The translations under genes and the position numbers were made by a program. Shown here one piece after another: positions 16,850-22,440 of a stretch of DNA of 22,440 nt (its first letter is position 1; each line of letters starts with the position of its first letter). The notes below the pieces were generated by a model. The model saw only the letters and a list, made by a program, of their open reading frames with translations, was not told where the DNA came from and searched no databases. This stretch comes from Euprymna scolopes. Its lineage: Eukaryota > Mollusca > Cephalopoda > Sepiida > Sepiolidae. The DNA lies in assembly GCA_024364805.1 (NCBI GenBank), contig CM044507.1, positions 71,984,282 through 72,006,721 on the forward strand. The letters run 5' to 3'.

Positions 16850-17215
16850 ATATTTCTCCTGTAATTTTAGTCACCATAGGACTATAAAATACAGGTGCTA
16901 CATATAATTCCAACAAGGTCATACTTTCAGTCATCAGAAGTCTGAGGCCATCAGAAGTGAAGCTATCTTTAAGACTCACATTGCAAATCCATCGTATCAT
17001 TCTTATATTCTTTGTCTCCATGCAACGCTGGACAGATTTCACTTCCATGCATTACCACGCTGTTCACACATGCCTGATAGACTCTTCTCTTGGGTGACAC
17101 TGCAAGGATCTGTTAGTTTGTCATAGCAGAAGCTCCCTGAACTAACTCCATCTACTCCTAACTCTTGCAATCGCACTAGCGCCTGCTTCACCCTGTACTC
17201 TAATATTATATCAAA
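16850..17215 (-). pseudogene. RTE-like LINE ORF2 remnant
   Basis: The minus strand encodes RVYQACVNSVVMHGSEI (matching the KVYxACVRSVLLYGSETW block at the end of the RT domain) and, in another frame, IRMIRWICNVSLKDS. The same order of blocks occurs at 7100-7330, and a DNA stretch around AGACTCACATT.CA.ATCCATCGTAT is shared by both, so they are related LINEs. A frameshift separates the two blocks here. The 3' part of the element, including any microsatellite tail, is absent; the Helitron end at 16834 lies close to the break. Confidence 0.7.
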
Positions 17216-17350
17216 ATAGTTTTGTGGTGTTGTTGTTCCTGTTAGATTTTATGGCATTTAACAACTATGATTGGGTTATTTTAGGCAGACATGCTTTGTA
17301 TACGATTGATTGGTATATGGATTTGAATATGAAGAGATATTTTTTTTTAT

Positions 17351-17428
17351 GTACAGCCCCGGATCTTCCAAAAATGGTTACCCAGGTTAATACTGCCCAG
17401 GGTCAATGTTGCATAACTCCGGCGATCA
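17351..17428 (-). repeat. 5S rRNA-derived sequence, copy 3 (3' two-thirds)
   Basis: The reverse complement reads GGAGTTATGCAACATTGACCC, TGGGCAGTATTAACC, TGGGTAACCATTTTTGGAAG and CCGGGGCTGTAC. It covers the same part of 5S as copy 1 (from just before box A to the 3' end) and is more diverged. It lies 30 bases from the left end of the Tc1 element. Confidence 0.68.
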
Positions 17429-17458
17429 TACAATTATTGATGTATCAACACTATTATA

Positions 17459-17611
17459 CAGTGCAGCAAAAAGAAAGTCCGCACTTATAATTTTTTCAAA
17501 AACTGCAAATTTAAGCTAAATTTAATGTGAATGTTTAAACCTCCTATTCTAGTGTTCACGTCAATTTTAAAAAATAACTTCAAATTGAGAAGGCAAAAAG
17601 AAAGTCCGCAG
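17459..17611 (+). repeat. Left terminal repeat of the Tc1 element
   Basis: Outer and inner transposase-binding words AAAAAGAAAGTCCGC at 17468 and 17595, about 127 bases apart. The sequence between matches the right repeat except for a missing segment after GTTTAAAC. Confidence 0.85.
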
Positions 17612-17742
17612 CAACAAATTCGGTTAAAACCAGCTTAAATTATCACCCCTAAATCAGTTTAAAATATCCACCAACAGGCAACAAAGCATCTCTAATCGTA
17701 ATTGTTGTTGTTCCAGGTTATACAACGTAACATTTAGTCCAT

Positions 17743-18719
17743 ATGCCACGACTTTCTCTTAGTGATCGTCAGGAGCTCATTGATCTCCACCTTTTTGGTT
17801 TATACAATCGAAAAATCGGCCGCAGATTGAAATGTGATGGGAAAATGGTACGAAAGACTGTGCAAAAGAACCAAAACACCGGCAGTCGTCGTGATGCCCC
17901 TAAATATGGTTGAACTAGAGTTACTTCTAACAGGGTAGACAATGCTATCAAGATCTGCAATCTAAGAAACAGATTTGAAACGGCTCCCCAAATCCAACAA
18001 CAGTGCAATCTTGTTAAAAAGTGCTCTCTTACTACTGTCAAGAACAGATTAATGGAATTTAATTTGTGAGGATATGTTGCAAGACGCAAGCGAATGATTT
18101 TTGTCAGATACAATGGAGATCATGACTCTTCATATTGGTCAAAAGTGCTTTTTAGCGACGAAGGCAAGTTCAATAGGCTAGGCAGTGATGGTAGGCAGTA
18201 CGTCCGTCAGAGGAAAGATGAAACATTTGATCTTAGGTGCTCAATTTCAATGCTGCAAGGTGGTGGATGTTCAGTTTTGGTGTGGGGCATTATTAGTACC
18301 AATGGTCCAGGGCCTATAGTTCGCTTGCAAGGTCGAATTTATTCGACCAAGTACATTAATATGTTGACTGAGCATTTTTTACCCTACTTTGGCCGGAATT
18401 TGGATGATAATCCATCTTTATACAGGATAATGCTCCCATTCACACAGCTAGCAATGTCAAGAGGTTCCTAGGAGAGCATGATATTCCGTGTTTAGAATGG
18501 CCTGCACAATCCCCAGACCTCAATCTTATCGAAAACGTATGGCATTACATCAAGCAACAGCTACACAATGATAAAATTTCAAATTTGGAAGAACTTTGGA
18601 CAAAAATTAAAGAAAAGTGGGATGCCCTTTCCCCGGAGTACTGCTGAAATCTAATTCAAGTAATTCCCAAAAGATGGCAGGCTGTCAAATTGCAGAATGG
18701 CTATGCTACTCAATATTAA
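17743..18719 (+). pseudogene. Tc1-family transposase, DD34E, pseudogene
   Basis: The gene opens MPRLSLSDRQELIDLHLFGL with a paired-type helix-turn-helix (KIGRRL) and runs about 325 codons, a normal Tc1 length. The catalytic acids are visible: D in FSDEGKF (18150s), D in DNAPIHTA (18426) and E in SPDLNLIENVW, with 34 residues between the last two. The C-terminus has WQAVKLQNGYATQY followed by TAA at 18717. The frame from 17743 contains TGA at 17911 and 18067; a frameshift of a few lost bases lies at about 18421-18426, just before DNAP, and the second frame has TGA at 18645. It is therefore dead but young enough for all domains to be read. It cuts and pastes DNA at TA sites in its family. Confidence 0.93.
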
Positions 18720-18794
18720 TTCGTTCATTGTGTTCCTGTTGTATTTGTGTTGCATTAATGTCCTTAAGTTACATTTAAATAACAATTTTCCATT

Positions 18795-19015
18795 GTGCGG
18801 ACTTTCTTTTTGCCTCCTCATTTTGAAGTTATTTTTTTGAATTAACGTGAACACTAGAATATTTCCATTAAAAGTCAATTATGAACAGGTAAAATTATAG
18901 AACAATAAAAGGCGAATCAAATGAGGTATAGTTTGTTTAAACAGTTACATTAAATTTAGCTTACGTTTGCAGTTTTTGAAAAAAATTACAAGTACGGACT
19001 TTCTTTTTGGCGCCT
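18795..19015 (-). repeat. Right terminal repeat of the Tc1 element
   Basis: It is the inverse of the left repeat: GCGGACTTTCTTTTTG at 18797 and CGGACTTTCTTTTTG at 18995, about 198 bases apart. Between GTTTAAAC and the TATTCTAGTGTTCACG block it holds about 65-70 bases (about 18862-18930) that the left repeat lacks. Confidence 0.85.
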
Positions 19016-19316
19016 GTTTAAGAGTATACTTAATAGAATCGTGTTGTTGAATAAGGCGAAAGTGAATACTGAAGTGAAATGACATGAACTCCAAACAGAG
19101 AGAAAAACAAAACAAAGAAACAGACAAATGAAATAAGAATAACTGTCAATATTGATTTGTGTGTTTAGTCTATTATGATATAAAATTTCTGAGCCTATAA
19201 ACATATTATTGAGAAACAGACATTTTTACATTATAAATATTTCTATAATAAAAAGTTCGCGGATTTACCTGGAATAAAAGGTTAAGAGTTTATTTGTTTA
19301 TTACAAACTAGGTATT
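19016..19316. other. AT-rich spacer
   Basis: No gene recognised. Minus-strand open frames running into the Tc1 end are artefacts. Confidence 0.5.
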
Positions 19317-19350
19317 TTTTTTTCCTTTTTTTTTTTTTTTTTTTTTTTTA
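19317..19350 (-). repeat. Poly(A) tail of a minus-strand LINE (poly(T) on +)
   Basis: About 30 T residues with one CC interruption, lying at the 3' end of the LINE remnant 19351-19745. Confidence 0.85.
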
Positions 19351-19745
19351 CAAAGCACTTATCAAGGCCCGAGGGCTACGCGAGGATAAAGGTTAATGAG
19401 TGTATAATGGTAAAAGGGAACATGTCAGTCATCGATAGTAATGGAAATTTAATAAATTGGATTACTTAAAGGGATGACGCATACAGAATTTGTTCACATT
19501 GGACTTGAAGACAACTACATTGTAGTCAGCTGGAAAGCAGGAAAACGGAACAGAGTTCCACAGGCGTGCAGTTCTAAGAAAGAAGCTTTGTTTATGGAAT
19601 CTACGTTTAGGTTGAGGCACAGATAAAGAGTGGGGGAAATTATTGATAGTGGTTTCAGAAGACGAGTGTTTTTCAATAGATATTGCCTGGATCTGTGTGG
19701 CAAATTAATGATGTCACTGAACAAACAAACAGGAATACAGATTTA
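19351..19745 (-). pseudogene. LINE ORF2 3' end (CR1/jockey-like, second family)
   Basis: The minus strand reads SLSVPQPKRRFHKQSFFLR, then TARLWNSVPFSCFPADYNVV and VFKSNVNKFC, ending with TAA at 19464-19466. The FHKQSFFLRTARLWNSVP and FKSNVN blocks are the conserved C-terminus of CR1/jockey-superfamily ORF2. About 110 bases of 3' untranslated sequence, including a CTCGGGCCTTGATAAG segment, lead to poly(A). About 85 codons are open without a break. It differs from the family at 6118 and 7540 (no CNVNRHLATQ tail). The element is 5' truncated, as usual for LINEs. Confidence 0.8.
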
Positions 19746-20224
19746 TTGTAATAGATATTGATATGACGTGCAAAATTGTCAATAACTTTGACACAAAGTT
19801 GTTGCCGTTTCTTTAATTGCTATCCTTATTACAGAATCAAAAAAAAAAAAAAGCAAGACATACTGCTATATTTTCATTACGTCTATAAAGATGCTTTAGA
19901 GTAATAGAAAATAAAAATGTAAAAAAAATGAACAAAAGAGACGCCACTACTAATTGAGCCAACTACTTATAACATGTCAACAAGTTGGTGCGAAAGTATT
20001 CTCCATCTAATGTCACAAATGACTTATTATTGTCACATAACATCACATTATGCCACAACATTAAATAATTCAAACAGGATTGATATACTGTAAAACAGAC
20101 ACAGCAATAGAGAAGTGGACTATGATTGACATGTAAGCTTTTATTTAATACAGTTCTCACATTAGCAATAAATATGAATTGTTTTGCCGTGTTTTTGTAT
20201 CTGTGTCCTCTGCAATAGTTAATT
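19746..20224. other. AT-rich spacer
   Basis: No recognised gene. GTTGGTGCGAAAGTATTC at 19983 is reminiscent of a mariner terminal repeat, but no partner or transposase was found. A13 run at about 19840. Confidence 0.5.
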
Positions 20225-20456
20225 GGTTCAATGGTGCCTCAGCTAGATTTCTTTTCATTAATGAAAAGGTTCAATAGTGTCTGAGTTTGATTTCCTTAAT
20301 TAAAGGCTGCAATTGTGTCTGAATTTTGTTTTCTTTCACTAATTAAAGAGTCTACTTGTGTCTGAGTTCTATTTCTGTTCATGCCTTAAAGCGGTCAAGT
20401 TGCTTGAGTTTGACTCCTTTGTGTTAATTAAAGGGTTCAATGTTGTCTGAGTATAA
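20225..20456 (+). repeat. ~42-bp tandem repeat, about 5.5 copies
   Basis: Units start near 20225, 20268, 20305, 20349, 20393 and 20434 (lengths 37-44). The consensus is GGTTCAATAGTGTCTGAGTT, then TGATTTCTTTC, then TTAATTAAA. Units 2, 5 and 6 are closest to the consensus. Non-coding. Confidence 0.82.
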
Positions 20457-20516
20457 TGAATAATAGGGATGATACGATAGCTGGAGGTGTGCTCTTCAGA
20501 TGTATATATATATGAA

Positions 20517-20999
20517 CTAGTGGGGGTACTCGACGTTGCTCGGTGTGTCGAGGTGATGTAGTAAGGAACCCCGGAAAAAAAGTGCTAGTAGGGGGAGGGG
20601 CCAAAAGAGCAGTAGGCAGCCAGGGTAAAGAGAAGTGTTAAAAAAAAGTGGTAGTAGGCAGACAGGCTTGAAATCGTAATGCGAAGGAGAAAAAAAAAAA
20701 CTTAACGTCTTAACCGATACCTTCATGGCAAAATCGAAAGTCGCAAACATTGAAATTAAGGCTAGTCAATCGAAAGAAGACGATGACTTGCGAAAATATC
20801 GGCACAAAAAACAAAAAAAAACAAAAGAAAACGACCCCTCCTTGTAGAAAATTTGTCCAGTTGAGGGTGAAGGAATTTATATTTTTGGCCACTTGTTCGA
20901 TATTTGTCGCCCAAAAGATCAAAGTTTAAAACGATACTGGCATCTGTCTGAAGATTTTGTGACACACACACACAGACGCACACACGCACGCACGCACAC

Positions 21000-21039
<40 letters not shown>

Positions 21040-21044
21040 TTAGA
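20517..21044 (-). mobile_element. Non-autonomous Helitron, family H1, second copy
   Basis: On the minus strand it begins TCTAAAAGTGTGTG after an A (21044) and ends CCCCCACTAG before a T (20517), so it satisfies the A|T insertion rule at both ends. It aligns over most of its length with 16326-16834 (blocks listed there) but has extra repeated GCCTACTRCCACTTTTTTT-like segments near the 3' end, and its 3' hairpin (CCGAGCAACGTCGAGTA) is degenerate. A large (CA)n tract lies just inside the 5' end. No transposase gene. Confidence 0.82.
20963..21038 (+). repeat. (CA)n microsatellite with GCAC variants
   Basis: About 38 CA units interrupted by CGCACG variants, inside the 5' end of the H1 Helitron, where the other Helitrons here have only 5-8 TG units. 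It is an expanded version of the element's own 5' TG run. Confidence 0.92.
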
Positions 21045-21740
21045 TTAAGCGTTCTAGTAAATGTCTGCATAAGGGAAAACGACTCACCCAAATAATATTT
21101 ATAAAACAGTGCTGTGATAAGAACTCTTTAAAAATGAGGACGAAATAAAGTAAAGGTGGGCATAAAAGTAAAAAGAAACTTCCAAATGGAGAAAAACAAA
21201 CTAAAAACATCTACATTGAAAAGAACAGTTAAAATCAATTCATAATTGTTATTGGTCTTTATCTTTGTTAAAGCGTAAAGATAAACGGTTGAGATACAAG
21301 GCTATGATTGGTTGAACAAGAGATTACAGGTGAGGGATATTTGAAATAGTCTGTTCAATTAAACCCATTGGAATTAGCAACGGTCTATGCAATTGGCCAC
21401 GTCGGATGTTCTTTTCTATGGTAACTTGAGAAAGCAAATGTTAATTAAAGCTCATAATTAGTGATTGTTACGTAACTGAATTAATAAATACAGTGTGATG
21501 AATGAAAGAAAATACTGTAACCAATCGAATAATGATCTGATGTGGAGTTGAATTATGAAATTAATATTTAAAATACAATAGCTTGTTCAATAATTGATGC
21601 AGATTAAGAAAAAGATAGCAAGATGGTAACCAGTGATATGGCTCACATATGGAGTTCAGATAAAACAGTATGCATCATGGAAAGAATATATAATGGGCTT
21701 AATATCTTATGCCATGATTCTTGTAATGTTACCCAACACG
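21045..21740. other. AT-rich spacer
   Basis: About 700 bases. No gene, RNA or repeat was recognised. Confidence 0.55.
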
Positions 21741-21748
21741 TTGTAGCC

Positions 21749-21940
21749 TCAGTCGCACAGTAGACAAAGAACAGGAAAGAACTTCAACTCGCTTTTTCCC
21801 GTTGTAACAACGACATTTATTTCCTCATCCTCCCACCATGCATGATTTCTCGTTACGACTGTGACGTCAGTTACGTCGCTAACGTGCTCTCGAACGTCAT
21901 CCACGTCTCTAACGTGATCGTCTCCTCTAATCCGCATTTT
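21749..21940. promoter_or_regulatory. CpG-rich patch with a regular ACGT-core array
   Basis: Six ACGT cores begin at 21864, 21873, 21882, 21894, 21903 and 21912 (spacings 9, 9, 12, 9, 9), formed by a 30-bp duplication (21864-21893 and 21894-21923). The first core is in a perfect TGACGTCA, the CREB/ATF consensus, at 21862-21869; the third and sixth are in TAACGTG, which contains the ACGTG core of hypoxia-type bHLH-PAS sites. A perfect 13-bp palindrome, CGTTGTAACAACG, lies upstream at about 21801-21813. It could be a host enhancer or promoter, or the U3 part of a solo LTR; I cannot tell which. A 62-codon minus-strand frame here (aspartate- and valine-rich) follows from the repeat. Confidence 0.4.
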
Positions 21941-22440
21941 TATTTATTCATTTTTTTGTACCGGTAACGCCATTTCCATGCATTTGCATACGTGTTCACG
22001 TTCTGTTATATTCTGAGTTTGTAACTAAGACATTTTTATATGCAAGTAAGGGTGAAATTGGTTTTGAGTTGTTTTTTTTAATGCAAGTTGAATTATGGGT
22101 ACCTTTTGAGACTTTGTTAGAAATTAACGATTCGATGATAGTGATTGTTGAATGATTATACACCACTACGGTTGCATTACTCAACCCCCCCCTCATCATT
22201 TAATTAAGTCCCTCATGACCTCCAACTTTATGAATCGCAAACACGAGTCAATCAGAATTAGCAGTTCAGTACTTTTAGTAAAACACTTGTCAGGATTTTG
22301 TTAGGCACAAACCGGAGACTCAAACTGCTATTTTGAAATTGTATTCAACTTTGCCCTTTTTCTCAGGTCGAGAGATTCTCAGTATATATGTGTATTAGGC
22401 ATTGTGAGGCCCCGTGTTTTGACAAGCTTCTGGGTTTGAC
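21941..22440. other. AT-rich spacer to the window end
   Basis: No gene recognised. A C8 run occurs at about 22184-22192. Short open frames carry no motif. Confidence 0.5.

Larger units (their letters stand above)
17459..19015 (+). mobile_element. Tc1-type (DD34E) DNA transposon with IR/DR ends, inactive
   Basis: The 1557-bp element starts CAGTGCAGCAAAAAGAAAGTC after a TA (17457-17458) and ends with the near complement, GGACTTTCTTTTTGGCGCCTG. A second copy of the AAAAAGAAAGTCCGC word lies at about 17595 on the left and inverted at about 18797 on the right, so each long terminal repeat carries two short direct repeats, the IR/DR plan of Sleeping Beauty-like Tc1 elements. The right-hand TA is no longer intact (TT). 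The left terminal repeat (17459-17611) is about 150 bp and the right (18795-19015) about 220 bp because of roughly 65 extra bases. Confidence 0.92.

Noticed and set aside
16485-17048. 187-codon minus-strand open frame, the longest apart from gag
   Set aside because: It crosses from an RTE-like LINE remnant into a Helitron in reverse orientation. Only the LINE part has meaning.
17769-18113. 114-codon minus-strand open frame
   Set aside because: Antisense shadow of the Tc1 transposase.
19980-20010. Mariner-like terminal word GTTGGTGCGAAAGTATTC
   Set aside because: Only one occurrence, with no inverted partner and no transposase nearby.
20762-21091. 109-codon minus-strand frame with Cys-Val repeats
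   Set aside because: Translation of the (CA)n tract inside a Helitron.
21749-21937. Aspartate/valine-rich 62-codon minus-strand frame
   Set aside because: The pattern follows from the ACGT repeat; no start context, domain or splice signal supports it.
21727-21968. Possible solo LTR from TGTTACC to about GGTAACGCCA
   Set aside because: Only a 6-bp inverted match at the ends and no target duplication; kept only as an alternative for the CpG-rich patch.
1-22440. CRISPR array, bacterial operons or phage genes
   Set aside because: No direct-repeat/spacer pattern, no ribosome-binding sites and no long prokaryotic frames; the content is that of an animal genome.

Overview
The window looks like a piece of an animal nuclear genome, most likely a mollusc and probably a cephalopod (inference). 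It is AT-rich, has no long intact gene, carries (TA)n and (CA)n tracts, and is packed with decayed elements of lophotrochozoan type: RTE-like and CR1/jockey-like LINEs, Tc1/mariner relatives, a pogo-like element, Helitrons, palindromic repeats and 5S-rRNA-derived repeats. I could not run a database search, so family names rest on protein motifs, terminal structures and target-site duplications read by eye.

0.1-4.1 kb: a complete-length but broken Ty3/gypsy-type LTR retrotransposon (112-4087) with two ~289-bp LTRs and a perfect 5-bp target duplication. 4.1-4.9 kb: AT-rich spacer. 4.9-5.7 kb: minus-strand remnant of a DD37D mariner-like transposon (copy A). 5.8-8.1 kb: a short repeated motif, then three LINE 3' ends (minus 6118-6330; minus RTE-like 6838-7330; plus 7540-8130). 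8.1-9.85 kb: a Helitron 3' end, a 5S-derived fragment, a 51-bp duplication and a ~185-bp satellite. 10.8-11.8 kb: a miniaturised pogo-like element that kept the zinc-finger tail of its transposase, lying against copy B of the DD37D transposase. 11.8-13.3 kb: two large palindromes, (TA)n, and a minus-strand Helitron whose body is ~150-bp repeats in a three-unit higher-order array. 13.35-13.66 kb: the only candidate host exon, minus strand, with a good splice acceptor. 14.08-14.7 kb: a gag-only remnant of a second Ty3/gypsy lineage. 15.6-16.2 kb: a 66-nt-arm palindrome, a full-length 5S-derived sequence and a perfect 20-bp-arm hairpin. 16.3-16.8 kb: a non-autonomous Helitron. 16.85-17.4 kb: an RTE-like LINE piece and a third 5S-derived fragment. 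17.46-19.0 kb: a whole but dead Tc1-type transposon. 19.3-19.75 kb: a LINE 3' end with poly(A). 20.2-20.5 kb: a ~42-bp tandem repeat. 20.5-21.04 kb: a Helitron of the same family as the 16.3-kb one, inverted. 21.86-21.92 kb: a regularly spaced ACGT-core array in a CpG-rich patch.

The genes do not form a pathway. The window is best read as an intergenic or intronic transposon graveyard with layered insertions. The points most worth following are the Helitron with the trimeric internal array, the snap-back palindromes next to (TA)n, the pogo-derived mini-element with its retained zinc finger, the three 5S-derived copies, the ACGT array and the orphan exon.
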